Assembly (NCBI GenBank): GCA_934408725.1
Contig: CAKRVB010000010.1
Coordinates: 8,684 to 72,683, forward strand
DNA: 64,000 nt
Direction of reading: 5' to 3'
Origin: an uncultured Marvinbryantia sp.
GTDB lineage: Bacteria; Bacillota; Clostridia; Lachnospirales; Lachnospiraceae
Each line of letters opens with the position of its first letter. Positions within the stretch are counted from its first letter, which is position 1. A model generated the notes under the pieces. That model did no database searches and had not been told where the DNA came from. It saw only the letters and a program-made list of their open reading frames with translations. Positions 16,935-25,795 of this stretch are shown in pieces. A program made the translations under genes and the position numbers.

Positions 16935-18461
16935 TTAGTTCTGGGTATGTTTTTTTTTCATCATTTTTCGTGCTGCACATACCAGTATTACTATAGCAAG
17001 AATTACGGTGATTGTCCATATCCAGACAGGCACATCATGAATATTAAAACATCTGACGCTGACCCACATCTGGTTGATATCCTGATTCTGTTTCTCATCA
17101 AAGTAAATCATGATCGAAGACCGATCCATGGCATCTGCATCCGGATACTGGGCATACAGCTGTCTTTTTACCTGCTCTGCCGGTGCCGTGATGATATAAT
17201 CCTCACTGTCTGCATCTTCTGTGAAAAAGTAAGCCAGATCATAATCTACCGTATCTTCTTCCTCATCTTCTGCTCCATAATTCCAGTCTGCATATTCAAA
17301 TACTCTCGGGTCATCCCCGCCTGAAATCACAGAGGTATAACCGATATAATACATATTCCTGATGGCATTGTCCGGACGGGAATTGAAGTTAATAAAGGCT
17401 TCTGCTGCCTGCTGTTTATCTTTGTCTTCTCCGACTCCGTTTTTCAGCATCACCCATCCGTCAAAATAAATATTGGTAGATTCTTCCGGTACCGCATAGT
17501 CCAGAAATACCCCGTCTTCTTCTGCCTGATCCATGGTGTAGACCGCATCACCGGACCACTGATAATTAGCCAGTACTTTTCCGGTAATCATATCTGCTTT
17601 TCCAGAATCTGTTTCAAAAGAATAGGCATTATTTTTCACATCCTGAAGATAATCCTGCACAGCCTGAATGGTCTCAGGTGAGGTGTCGTTCATCTCATCC
17701 ACCAGTTTTTGCTTGTAATCCGGGTCATTTCGGAAACTTTCTGATGTGAGCAGATCGGACTTCAGTGCACCAACGGCTGCGAAATAAGAATCTCTTACAT
17801 TATCCTTGATGGTTACCTGACGCTTATAGTCCGGGTTATCGAGAATTTTCCAGCTGCTGGCATCCTCTTCACTGACTTCTTCCGGATTATATACAATACC
17901 GGTCAGCCCCCACATATAGCCGGCTGCATATTTGCTCCAGGCTTCTCCGTTAATTTCATTTTTCTCAAAAATATTACGGATGTATGGGGATACTCCTTTA
18001 CTGTAATAATTGTTCTCATCTGACGTATCAAAAAAATGTTCGGATAATGGAACAAGCTTATCTTCCGCCATCAGCTTCATGATCATATATTCTGACGGGC
18101 AGACAATATCATACACATCTCCCAGTGTCAGCATATTATACAGATCTTCATTGGTTCCAAAGGTCGAATACTCTACCTTTACTTTTACTCCATACGTTTC
18201 ATAATACCACTGTTCAAAGTCTTCCACCATAGAGTTTTCTCCTATGATATCTCCACTTTCCAGATCAATGGTTTCTTCTTCGTCCCAGTCCCCCAGGTCA
18301 ATGTATTCTTCCCAGTTGCATACCCGTAAGGTTACTTCTTTCGCAGCTGTTGTGCCATCTTCCGCACAAACACGGCTGCCAGGCAAAGATCCAAAAGGAC
18401 TCATGCCAACTGCCAGCGCCACTGCGGCTGCCAGAGTCATACCGGTTTTGATTTTCTTCAT
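16935..18461 (-). CDS. potD: Polyamine ABC transporter substrate-binding protein with C-terminal membrane anchor
   Basis: A 508-residue periplasmic-type binding protein of the PotD/PotF family for spermidine or putrescine. The N-terminal signal peptide (about residues 1-35) has no lipobox. The start of the mature domain, LRVCNWEEYID, and the later DIVCPSEYMIMKL and LANYQWSGDAVYTMD are typical. Unlike normal PotD (about 350 residues) the protein ends in a transmembrane helix (about residues 473-495) and a KKMMKKK stop-transfer tail, so it would be held in the membrane by its C terminus. ATG 18461 is chosen, since AAGGGCGG is nine bases upstream. It is last in the pot operon. Confidence 0.88.
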   Translation of the reverse strand: MKKIKTGMTLAAAVALAVGMSPFGSLPGSRVCAEDGTTAAKEVTLRVCNWEEYIDLGDWDEEETIDLESGDIIGENSMVEDFEQWYYETYGVKVKVEYSTFGTNEDLYNMLTLGDVYDIVCPSEYMIMKLMAEDKLVPLSEHFFDTSDENNYYSKGVSPYIRNIFEKNEINGEAWSKYAAGYMWGLTGIVYNPEEVSEEDASSWKILDNPDYKRQVTIKDNVRDSYFAAVGALKSDLLTSESFRNDPDYKQKLVDEMNDTSPETIQAVQDYLQDVKNNAYSFETDSGKADMITGKVLANYQWSGDAVYTMDQAEEDGVFLDYAVPEESTNIYFDGWVMLKNGVGEDKDKQQAAEAFINFNSRPDNAIRNMYYIGYTSVISGGDDPRVFEYADWNYGAEDEEEDTVDYDLAYFFTEDADSEDYIITAPAEQVKRQLYAQYPDADAMDRSSIMIYFDEKQNQDINQMWVSVRCFNIHDVPVWIWTITVILAIVILVCAARKMMKKKHTQN

Positions 18462-18462
18462 T

Positions 18463-19263
18463 TTATACATCCGCCCTTTCTGACACTTTCTTATTGGCCT
18501 TCAGATTCATCACTGCCACAAGGATCAGTACGATCAGGAAAATGACTGTGGACAATGCCCACAGAGCTGTTTTAATCGTAGTCTGTGCTCCCTTGGTTGC
18601 ATTTACTACATAGGTACTGATGGTATCAAAGGTAGCCGGTTTGGTATAGGTTGCTACAAAATAATCATCTAAAGATAAGGTGATGGCCAGGGCAAATCCA
18701 GAGAGGATGCCGGGCAGAATCTGTGGAATCACCACCTGTGTCAATGCTACGAAAGGGGTTGCACCCAGATCCAGTGCCGCCTCATAGATACTTGGATCCA
18801 TCTGCCGGATCTTCGGCATAACAGAGAGGTATACAAATGGCGCACATAAAACCACATGACCAACAACCAGCGGTACAAACGTATCTTTACTGACACCGAA
18901 TACGACTACCAGTAAAATACACAGCGAAAATCCGGTCACAACATCTGCATTGACTACCGGCACCTGATTCATTGTGGAAATCGCCTGAGACATTCCTTTC
19001 TTCGAATAGAATGCTCCGATTGCTCCCAAAGTGCCAAGCAGTGTAGCCAGAATGGCCGCTCCCACTGCAAGCAACAGTGTTCCGCCAATCATACCAAGAA
19101 GCTCCGGCGTAGTAAATAATGTCACATAATTGTGAAGAGAAAAGCCCCGAATAGCGCCAATATTGGTAGCATCTGTAAAACTATATACCGCCAGAATAAA
19201 AATCGGCAGATAGAGGAATAACAACACCAGTATCAAGAACGCACTTTTGATATATTTTTTCAT
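18463..19263 (-). CDS. potC: Polyamine ABC transporter permease
   Basis: A 266-residue inner membrane permease with six predicted helices. The EAALDLGATPFVALTQVVIP segment near residue 175 is the EAA loop that docks on the ATPase. It matches PotC (second permease) rather than PotB by position and by the shorter N terminus. It shares one base with potB upstream and is one base from potD downstream, so all four genes are tightly coupled. Confidence 0.93.
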   Translation of the reverse strand: MKKYIKSAFLILVLLFLYLPIFILAVYSFTDATNIGAIRGFSLHNYVTLFTTPELLGMIGGTLLLAVGAAILATLLGTLGAIGAFYSKKGMSQAISTMNQVPVVNADVVTGFSLCILLVVVFGVSKDTFVPLVVGHVVLCAPFVYLSVMPKIRQMDPSIYEAALDLGATPFVALTQVVIPQILPGILSGFALAITLSLDDYFVATYTKPATFDTISTYVVNATKGAQTTIKTALWALSTVIFLIVLILVAVMNLKANKKVSERADV

Positions 19264-20057
19264 TATAACAGGGCACCTCCTCTCGTATTTTCTTCTTCTG
19301 ATCCATTGGTCAGTAAGGTAAACAGGCAGATGATTCCCAGCAGAATCAGAGCAATCATGGAGCCACCGTGCCAGTTGTAGGCTGCAAAATAACTTCCAAT
19401 CAGACTTCCCATAATGTAAGTACTGTTATACAGCATATCCAGTACAACATAATTTGTCATTGCCGGCAGAAATACCATCGACACCCCACTGATAATACCA
19501 GGTACCGACAATGGCAGTGTAATCTTCAAAAATGTCTCCAGTTCACTGGCCCCCAGATCCATAGCCGCCTCGCGCAGCGCCTTATCCAGCTTGGAGATGG
19601 TGGTATAGATCGGGAGAATCATAAATGGCAGGAAGTCATAGGTCATACCAATCACTGCATTTAAAAATGGATGCATGGCCAGATTTCCTTCCAGCACTGT
19701 CAGCACTTCCTTTAATGCTGTGATACGCAGGGAAAAGTTGATCCACATTGGCATCACAAACAGCATCAGTATTACAGATTTACTTTTCATGTTACTAAAT
19801 GCAAGAATATAGGCAATCGGATAGGCCAGAAGAAGACATACTGCAGTAGTGACGATCGCCAGTGCAAAACTATAGCATAAAGTTCCCATTGTGTTCGGAT
19901 TGGTGAAAAAGCCGGTCAAATTGGCAATAGTAAACTGCCCCTGTCCATCTGTAAATGCATAATAAAATAACACCAGCAGCGGAGCAATCACGAATACCAG
20001 TAAAAACAATGCATACGGGATGCCCAGGCTTTTTCTGGAAAATGATAATTTACGCAT
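19263..20057 (-). CDS. potB: Polyamine ABC transporter permease
   Basis: A 264-residue permease with six predicted transmembrane helices and an EAAMDLGASELETFLKITLP coupling loop near residue 165. It pairs with PotC to form the membrane channel for spermidine or putrescine import. It starts ten bases after potA ends, with GGAGGAG upstream of the ATG, and ends overlapping potC by one base. Confidence 0.93.
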   Translation of the reverse strand: MRKLSFSRKSLGIPYALFLLVFVIAPLLVLFYYAFTDGQGQFTIANLTGFFTNPNTMGTLCYSFALAIVTTAVCLLLAYPIAYILAFSNMKSKSVILMLFVMPMWINFSLRITALKEVLTVLEGNLAMHPFLNAVIGMTYDFLPFMILPIYTTISKLDKALREAAMDLGASELETFLKITLPLSVPGIISGVSMVFLPAMTNYVVLDMLYNSTYIMGSLIGSYFAAYNWHGGSMIALILLGIICLFTLLTNGSEEENTRGGALL

Positions 20058-20067
20058 GGTCTCCTCC

Positions 20068-21507
20068 TTATCTCTTTAATGCAAATTTCATTTTATCTAC
20101 TGGCATCAGAAGACCTACCTGGTCATCCATGTTCCACAGATATTCATCATTTACAATAAAATCCTGTTCCAGATCTGTATGAATCACATAGCTGTAATGA
20201 TCTCCTTTATAGATCAGGTTGCTGATGTATCCCTGTACAATTCCCTCTTCCATATTATCTGTCATCCGGATATCAGAAGGCTGGATGGATACCATAATTT
20301 TTGTTTTCTTCGGATCAATTACTTCTCCGTGAGCATCCAGAAGCGTACCATCCTCTGTACGTCTGCTTCCTTTGATAATCCTGGTCACACTGGTATCCAG
20401 GATATGTCCATTGTATTCCAGATGGAAGTCCGGATTGATATCTGCCGCAAAAATATTAGTATGATCCTCGGCAATCATAATATGAATATTCTCAGGATCT
20501 ACTCGCATTCCCACACGTTCTCCAGGTGTCGCTGATCTGACAGACTGAATCACCATCTCATTCTTTCCGGATACCACCGTAATCTCATAATGCATTCCTT
20601 TAAAAATCACCGAATCTACCACACCGGAAATGATTCCCTCTCCAGGCGCAGTAAGTTCCACATCCTCCGGACGGACGACAGCAGTAATATGCGTTCCCTG
20701 TTCCACATCATCCACACAGGCAAATTCTCCGCCACAGAAACGCGCCTTTAATTTACCGGTCATGATACCATTAAAGATATTACTTTCTCCGATAAAGTCT
20801 GCAACGAAAGCATTTTTCGGTTCATTGTAGATGTCTTCCGGGGTACCGATCTGCTGCATCTTACCTTCTGACATAACAACAATCTTATCTGACATAGTCA
20901 GCGCCTCTTCCTGGTCATGGGTAACATAGATAAACGTAATCCCCAGTTCATCATGCATAGCCTTCAGCTCGATCTGCATTTCTTTTCTCATCTTCAGATC
21001 CAGTGCCCCCAGCGGTTCATCCAGAAGCAGGATCTCCGGTTCATTTACCAGAGCTCTCGCAATGGCAATTCTCTGCTGCTGCCCGCCGGAAAGCGTTGCA
21101 ACACTTCGATTCTCAAATCCTTCCAGATCTACCAGTGCCAGGACTTTTTTCACTTTCTTTTCGATCACATCCTTCGGCGTTTTCTTCTGTTTCAGGCCAA
21201 AGGCAATATTCTCATAAATGTTCATATGAGGAAACAGCGCATAACGCTGAAACACCGTGTTGATTGGTCGTTTATTTGGCGGCAGGTTGGTAATCGGCTC
21301 TCCGTTTAACAGAATCTCTCCAGATGTTGGAAGGTCAAATCCGGCTATCATACGCAAAGTTGTGGTCTTTCCACAGCCAGATGGACCTAAAAAGGTCACA
21401 AATTCTCCTCTTTTTACTTCCAGATTGAAGTCAGATACTGCTGAAAATCCATCTTCATAGGTTCTGGTGATATGTTTCAGCTCAATAATATTTTCTGATT
21501 TTCCCAT
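20068..21507 (-). CDS. potA: Polyamine ABC transporter ATP-binding protein, long form
   Basis: The ATPase of the importer. GPSGCGKT (residues 41-48) is Walker A, LSGGQQQR the ABC signature, and ILLLDEPLGALD Walker B. After the ATPase domain (about 240 residues), a TOBE domain follows near residues 265-350. The protein then continues to 479 residues, against about 350-370 for usual PotA, with a second TOBE-like stretch (about 395-475; KIMVSIQPSDIRM begins it). The extra domain may bind a regulator or substrate. GAGGGAG precedes the ATG. It is the first transporter gene, directly after the XRE-cupin regulator. Confidence 0.92.
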   Translation of the reverse strand: MGKSENIIELKHITRTYEDGFSAVSDFNLEVKRGEFVTFLGPSGCGKTTTLRMIAGFDLPTSGEILLNGEPITNLPPNKRPINTVFQRYALFPHMNIYENIAFGLKQKKTPKDVIEKKVKKVLALVDLEGFENRSVATLSGGQQQRIAIARALVNEPEILLLDEPLGALDLKMRKEMQIELKAMHDELGITFIYVTHDQEEALTMSDKIVVMSEGKMQQIGTPEDIYNEPKNAFVADFIGESNIFNGIMTGKLKARFCGGEFACVDDVEQGTHITAVVRPEDVELTAPGEGIISGVVDSVIFKGMHYEITVVSGKNEMVIQSVRSATPGERVGMRVDPENIHIMIAEDHTNIFAADINPDFHLEYNGHILDTSVTRIIKGSRRTEDGTLLDAHGEVIDPKKTKIMVSIQPSDIRMTDNMEEGIVQGYISNLIYKGDHYSYVIHTDLEQDFIVNDEYLWNMDDQVGLLMPVDKMKFALKR

Positions 21508-21564
21508 GTTGCTCCCTCTCGCTTTCTTATTTTTTATTCCAATTTACACATAAATGATGCCTGT

Positions 21565-21598
21565 GAATTGCTCCGCTGCAAAGCAGCTCCCGCAATTC
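21565..21598 (-). promoter_or_regulatory. Hairpin between the XRE-cupin gene and potA
   Basis: On the minus strand GAATTGC and GCAATTC flank an inner GCTGC-TTT-GCAGC stem directly after the regulator stop codon. There is no T-tract, so it may stabilise or partly attenuate the transcript into potA rather than end it. The rest of 21508-21564 holds the potA ribosome site and nothing else I can identify. Confidence 0.5.
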
Positions 21599-22156
21599 TC
21601 AGAACATCGGCGGCGTGCTGACCCAGATAAATTTTGCCGGACGCTGCCCAGGATTCTCAATACGGTGAATCTTCTTTGCCGGATAATAGAAACTCTCGCC
21701 TGCCTTTACATGATAGATCTGGTCGCCCAGAATGACATTCAGCCTTCCCGACATCACATAACCGAATTCCTCCCCATCATGAGGCTTATCTTCTTCCAGA
21801 CTCTGATGAGGCTGTACCACCACCAGGAGCGGTTCCATTCGATAACGCTGCGCAGTGGGGACAATCCACTGAATACTGTTTCCTGCTTCATCGATCTTTT
21901 CAAAATAGCCCTGTTCGGAAAATACTACCTGTTCTTCTTCTGTCTCTTTGAAAAAGTCTGCTGCAGTCGTTCCCAGACATTCGATCAGATCCAGCAGTGT
22001 CACTACAGACGGAGATACCTGCCCTCTTTCCAGCTGAGAGATAAATCCCTTTGTCAGTTCTGTCCGATCCGCCAGTTCCTGCTGTGTCAGTCCGTTCCGG
22101 TTTCGCAGATCCCTGATTTTCCTGCCAATCTTCTCATTAATATATTCCAGTTCCAT
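21599..22156 (-). CDS. XRE-family regulator with cupin domain, polyamine-type (PuuR-like)
   Basis: A 185-residue transcription factor. Residues 9-63 form the XRE helix-turn-helix (GLTQQELADRTELTKGFISQ), and residues about 110-180 a cupin barrel (PHDGEEFGYVMSGRLNVILG) that in PuuR-like proteins binds the polyamine or precursor. It is the first gene of the pot operon, so it probably senses polyamine and controls uptake. Its promoter (22232-22259) contains repeated AGTTTA motifs, likely its own binding sites. Function is well supported by family and context. Confidence 0.9.
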   Translation of the reverse strand: MELEYINEKIGRKIRDLRNRNGLTQQELADRTELTKGFISQLERGQVSPSVVTLLDLIECLGTTAADFFKETEEEQVVFSEQGYFEKIDEAGNSIQWIVPTAQRYRMEPLLVVVQPHQSLEEDKPHDGEEFGYVMSGRLNVILGDQIYHVKAGESFYYPAKKIHRIENPGQRPAKFIWVSTPPMF

Positions 22157-22231
22157 TTTTGAAACTTTCGCCTCCGATTCTTTAATGCTAAACTAAAAAT
22201 ATGTTTTTACTAAACTTTTCTCCAAGGAAAA

Positions 22232-22259
22232 ATTATACTACTAATAAACTTTCTGTCAA
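22232..22259 (-). promoter_or_regulatory. Promoter of the XRE-cupin/pot operon with repeat operators
   Basis: Minus-strand TTGACA (22254-22259) and TATAAT (22232-22237) are spaced by 16 bases. Three similar direct repeats, AGTTTATTAGTA, AGTTTAGTAAAA and AGTTTAGCATTA, lie in the spacer and just downstream, as expected for operators of an autoregulated XRE protein. Confidence 0.8.
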
Positions 22260-22340
22260 TTATTAATATGATTTTCGTTTTCTTTTCTTTGTATTTATTT
22301 AGATACAATCTCACTTCTTTTCCATTTTGTAAAACAAGGG

Positions 22341-22378
22341 TATAATAATGGTAATTTTGATGTAAATTCACAAAGGAG
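22341..22378 (+). promoter_or_regulatory. Probable -10 and ribosome site of MoxR pair B
   Basis: A TATAAT box (22341-22346) has only a weak -35 (TTTTCC) at the right distance. AAAGGAG (22372-22378) lies nine bases from the ATG. The 230-bp gap is a divergent control region shared with the pot regulator. Confidence 0.5.
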
Positions 22379-22387
22379 ACCTGATAT

Positions 22388-23287
22388 ATGAACTGGATGG
22401 ATCAGATGGGCATTCGCCCGGAATTACAAAAAGAGGTGGCTCATTTTCGAGAACGATTTGACAAAGACACCGCACCATCTTCTGTCAGAGATGCTGCGGA
22501 CGTTCCCCGTTTTCACTATCTCGGAAAAGATATTATGGAAAAAGCCATCTGCGCCTTGTTGTGTGAAAAAAATCTTCTGCTGGCCGGCCCAAAGGCAACA
22601 GGGAAAAATGTTCTTGCAGAGAACCTGGCCTGGATCTTTGGCCGTCCCTGCTGGAATGTTTCTTTTCATGTCAATGTGGATGCTTCCTATCTGATCGGAA
22701 CAGATACCTTTGATGGAGAAAAAGTAGTATTTCGTCCAGGCCCTGTCTACCAATGCGCAAGGTATGGCGGTTTCGGTATCCTGGACGAGATCAATATGGC
22801 AAAGAATGAAGCCATGGCCGTTCTCCATGCTACCCTGGACTATCGGCGGATTCTGGAAGTCTCCGGCTATGACCGGATCGTCCTGCATCCTGCAGCCCGC
22901 TTTATCGGTACTATGAATTACGGCTATGCCGGTACCAGAGAACTGAACGAAGCTCTCGGATCCCGTTTTCTGGTTCTTCAGATGCCTACCATCTCAGAAA
23001 AACAGCTGGATCTGCTTCTGAAAACAGAGTATCCGGAAATTGGGCGGAATATGTGCCGCCAGCTCAGTGCCATTTTTTATGAGCTGGATGCCAAAGCAGA
23101 AAGTGCCGAGATCAGTCCAAGAGCTGTAGACCTGCGGGGACTTCTGGATGCAGTCGCCCTGATGCGTCTCGGTCTTTCCCCTCTGGATGCCTGTGACATG
23201 GGACTGACGAATAAAGTCTTTGATGCGACGGAACGCGCTATCATTCATGATGTCATTGCAGCGAGGATACCAAAATCATGGAATTAA
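22388..23287 (+). CDS. MoxR-type AAA+ ATPase (pair B), atypical Walker A
   Basis: A 299-residue AAA_5/MoxR ATPase. Walker A reads GPKATGKN (residues 67-74), with asparagine where serine or threonine normally binds the magnesium; GGFGILDEINMAKNEAM is Walker B, and IGTMNYGYAGTRELN provides sensor 1. Length is standard for MoxR. It overlaps the VWA gene by ten bases, so the two are coupled. The sequence differs clearly from MoxR pair A, which is longer and has GPPGIGKT. It is probably the chaperone ATPase for a specific client or cofactor insertion with its VWA partner. Confidence 0.82.
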   Translation: MNWMDQMGIRPELQKEVAHFRERFDKDTAPSSVRDAADVPRFHYLGKDIMEKAICALLCEKNLLLAGPKATGKNVLAENLAWIFGRPCWNVSFHVNVDASYLIGTDTFDGEKVVFRPGPVYQCARYGGFGILDEINMAKNEAMAVLHATLDYRRILEVSGYDRIVLHPAARFIGTMNYGYAGTRELNEALGSRFLVLQMPTISEKQLDLLLKTEYPEIGRNMCRQLSAIFYELDAKAESAEISPRAVDLRGLLDAVALMRLGLSPLDACDMGLTNKVFDATERAIIHDVIAARIPKSWN

Positions 23288-24987
23288 CACATTCTCTGAA
23301 AAAAAGAGCCACGAACATGGTATGGACTGCTGCAGGACGTTATGATTTTGAACCCGTCTATCTGTTTTTTCACAGTAATAATGAGCCGTCCCTCTATCTG
23401 AATACCCTGGAAGGACTGGCTTATCGTACTATGAATCCCGATATTTTACTGCCATTTTTAAAGGGTCTGGACTTTGGCCGTAAGCCGGAAAAATTTCGTT
23501 CTCTGGCTCAACTGATTCTGGAACAGGCAGTCTTCTCCCGGGAATGCAGCAGGCGTTCCTCTCTTTCTGCTCTCAGGGAAGAGTATGCCAGACTGCATCT
23601 GACCGAATTTCTTCCTGCCGTAAGATACACAGAACTGGGCTGGGAACGTCAGGCACTGATTCACTGGAAACGGGTTCTTCACATGGATCTGACGGATTTT
23701 TCCAGACGGGAACTTTCCCTGGCGGATGCTATGGAAAGCATTGCTGCTCTCCCAGACGCAGAACTGGTTCGATCCACAAAATCCATCTTTCGCAAATATT
23801 ATTATTATCAGCCTCTGGCCGCCAGAAAATCTGAAACAACAAAATTTGTGGGAGCCGGTCTGTTCCTGGTAATTCTCGGTCAGTTATTTTCCGGTGATCT
23901 GCATATCCGGCTCTCCGATCCTGATAAAAATGGCTTTTCTCCTGTCTTCTCCCGTCTCTATGTAATGGGAAAGCATCTGCTCAGTCAGACCACGGCAAAA
24001 GAAGATCGTGACTATATGCTCCATACCTTTGGTCCCTGTCTCTTTTCCGACATCCAGATGGCACTTTTTGAAAAAACATTTTGTACCGGTTACCATTCCA
24101 GAAGTCTTCTCTGGTATGCCGGCGCAACTTCTCCTGATCTGCTCTTCGGTGCAGAGCAGGAAACACAATATCGAAAAAATCTGGAATACTATCAGAAAGA
24201 TAAACGCTTCTATGAACGGAGTATCCATCAGATTACAGAACATCTGAAGCAGGTGCTGGAAGAACAGCAGGAACCAGATCTGGTACGGGTACAAAGCGGC
24301 CGTCTCAATCCGGGACAGGTCTACCGTATTCCTGCCATGCATGATCTGTCTGTCTTCTATCGGGAAATCATCTGGCCTATGCCGGACTTTACCGTTGATC
24401 TGGTACTGGATGCCTCCAGTTCCCGCTGTCAGGAGCAGGAAAGTATTGCTGCGCAGGCGTATCTGATCACCCAAAGTCTGCTGGAGCTCCAGATTCCGGT
24501 TCAGGTTACCAGTTTCCGCAGCATTCGTGGATATACGATTCTCCAGTCACTGAAGGCTTATGGGGAAACTGGCACTGCAGATGGTATCTTTCACTTTTTT
24601 ACTGCCGGCAACAACCGGGACGGACTGGCTTTTCGCGCCATTCGCCCACTTATGGAGCAATATGATACGCCCCATGCCAAACGAATTGTTCTGATTCTGA
24701 CCGATGCCCTGCCTTCGGATTCCAGACGGGCAGCTTCTGATCATGGCTTATTACGTGGAAAAGATTACCGGGACACTCTTGCCATTGAAGATACCAGGGA
24801 AGCCATCCGCCAGCTCCGGTCAGAAGGAATCTGTGTAGCTGCCATTTTCTGGGGCGGTGATTATGCCATTCCATCTCTTCGCCGGATCTATGGGGATTCT
24901 TTTATCCGCATCAAACAGATTCAGCAGTTCCCGGATGCTGTATCCGGCCTTCTGATGCGCCTTTTGGATCAGATGCATGAGCAGTAA
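23278..24987 (+). CDS. VWA-domain protein, CoxE-like (pair B)
   Basis: A 569-residue protein with a long helical N-terminal region (about residues 1-360) and a C-terminal VWA domain. The MIDAS is intact: LDASSSR (DxSxS, about residues 378-382), a threonine region AGNNRDGLAFRAI, and ILTDALPSD. It has no signal peptide, so it acts in the cytoplasm. Overlap with the MoxR gene and domain content identify it as the partner protein. It ends only nine bases before the converging spoVAE stop codon, with no visible terminator between. Confidence 0.82.
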   Translation: MELTHSLKKRATNMVWTAAGRYDFEPVYLFFHSNNEPSLYLNTLEGLAYRTMNPDILLPFLKGLDFGRKPEKFRSLAQLILEQAVFSRECSRRSSLSALREEYARLHLTEFLPAVRYTELGWERQALIHWKRVLHMDLTDFSRRELSLADAMESIAALPDAELVRSTKSIFRKYYYYQPLAARKSETTKFVGAGLFLVILGQLFSGDLHIRLSDPDKNGFSPVFSRLYVMGKHLLSQTTAKEDRDYMLHTFGPCLFSDIQMALFEKTFCTGYHSRSLLWYAGATSPDLLFGAEQETQYRKNLEYYQKDKRFYERSIHQITEHLKQVLEEQQEPDLVRVQSGRLNPGQVYRIPAMHDLSVFYREIIWPMPDFTVDLVLDASSSRCQEQESIAAQAYLITQSLLELQIPVQVTSFRSIRGYTILQSLKAYGETGTADGIFHFFTAGNNRDGLAFRAIRPLMEQYDTPHAKRIVLILTDALPSDSRRAASDHGLLRGKDYRDTLAIEDTREAIRQLRSEGICVAAIFWGGDYAIPSLRRIYGDSFIRIKQIQQFPDAVSGLLMRLLDQMHEQ

Positions 24988-24996
24988 TCCCATACC

Positions 24997-25353
24997 TTAT
25001 TTCTTCATTTTAGGCTGACAGATCAGACTGGCGATATAAGAAAAGACCAGCGCCGAAGAAGTTCCTGTAGCCGCTGCTGTAAATCCGCCCTTGAATAACC
25101 CTAAAAAGCCGTCTTCATCCACGGCTTTTTTTACGCCTTCCCACAGATTGTTGCCAAATCCCAGCAGGGGAACTGTCACACCTGCCCCGGCGTATTCTTT
25201 TAAATACGGGAACAAACCAAAAGCGCCTAAAAAAGTACCGGTCACTACCAGAATGACCATAATTCTTCCCGGCATCAGCTTCGTATTTTCAATCAGAATC
25301 TGCACCAGCACACAGACCAGCCCCCCTACCCAGAACGCATTGAAGTATTCCAT
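24997..25353 (-). CDS. spoVAE: Stage V sporulation protein AE
   Basis: A 118-residue integral membrane protein with four hydrophobic segments; FNAFWVGGLVCVLVQIL at the start and the central GVTVPLLGFGNNLWEGVKKA are family hallmarks. SpoVA proteins form the channel that moves dipicolinic acid into the forespore and out during germination. ATG 25353 is preceded by AAGGAGAT. It follows spoVAD by 19 bases in the usual order. Because spoVAD is broken upstream, this gene is separated from the original spoVA promoter. Confidence 0.9.
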   Translation of the reverse strand: MEYFNAFWVGGLVCVLVQILIENTKLMPGRIMVILVVTGTFLGAFGLFPYLKEYAGAGVTVPLLGFGNNLWEGVKKAVDEDGFLGLFKGGFTAAATGTSSALVFSYIASLICQPKMKK

Positions 25354-25372
25354 GTTCTTTCCATCTCCTTTC

Positions 25373-25792
25373 TCAGCAATGTTCCAGTATAATGCCATGG
25401 GCAATCCCAGGCACACTCTGTCCTTCATTGAAACTCACCGGAGACATCAGGGCTCCGGTAGGCACGAACAGTACCTGTTTCCAGATTCCTTTCCGAAGGT
25501 TTGGCAGAATCAGTGCCGACAATACCGTTGCGGAGCAGCCACATCCACTTCCCCCCGCATGAGTATCCTGTGTCTCCTGATCATAGATCTCGATTCCACA
25601 ATCCATATGCTTCTGGCTGATGTCATAGCCTTCTTTTTTCAGAAGATCCAGCAAAATCTCCTGTCCTACATACCCCAGATCCCCTGTGATGATCTTATCA
25701 TAATCCAATGGTCCTCTCCCAAAGTCCCGAAAATGTCCGGCTATGGTATCGCACGCCGCCGGTGCCATAGTCAAGTTAACACCATAAATTTT
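25373..25792 (-). pseudogene. spoVAD: spoVAD, 3' fragment cut by the mobile element
   Basis: About 133 residues matching the C-terminal two fifths of SpoVAD (normally about 335 residues): MAPAACDTIAGHF, IITGDLGYVGQEIL, GGSGCGCSATVLSA and MSPVSFNEGQSVPGIAHG. SpoVAD is the dipicolinic-acid-binding thiolase-like protein of the SpoVA channel. The homology begins abruptly next to the recombinase gene. The frame is open back to the recombinase stop codon and has no ATG with a ribosome site, so it is a remnant, not a gene. The 5' part is not in this window. Confidence 0.88.
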
Positions 25793-25795
25793 TTA
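25771..25795. other. Left chromosomal junction (attL) of the ICE
   Basis: The spoVAD homology stops at the ACTATGG region and the recombinase stop codon is at 25793-25795, so the crossover lies in this about 20-bp stretch (contains GTTAACTTGACTATGG on the minus strand). The exact core bases cannot be fixed without the empty site or the right end. Confidence 0.65.
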
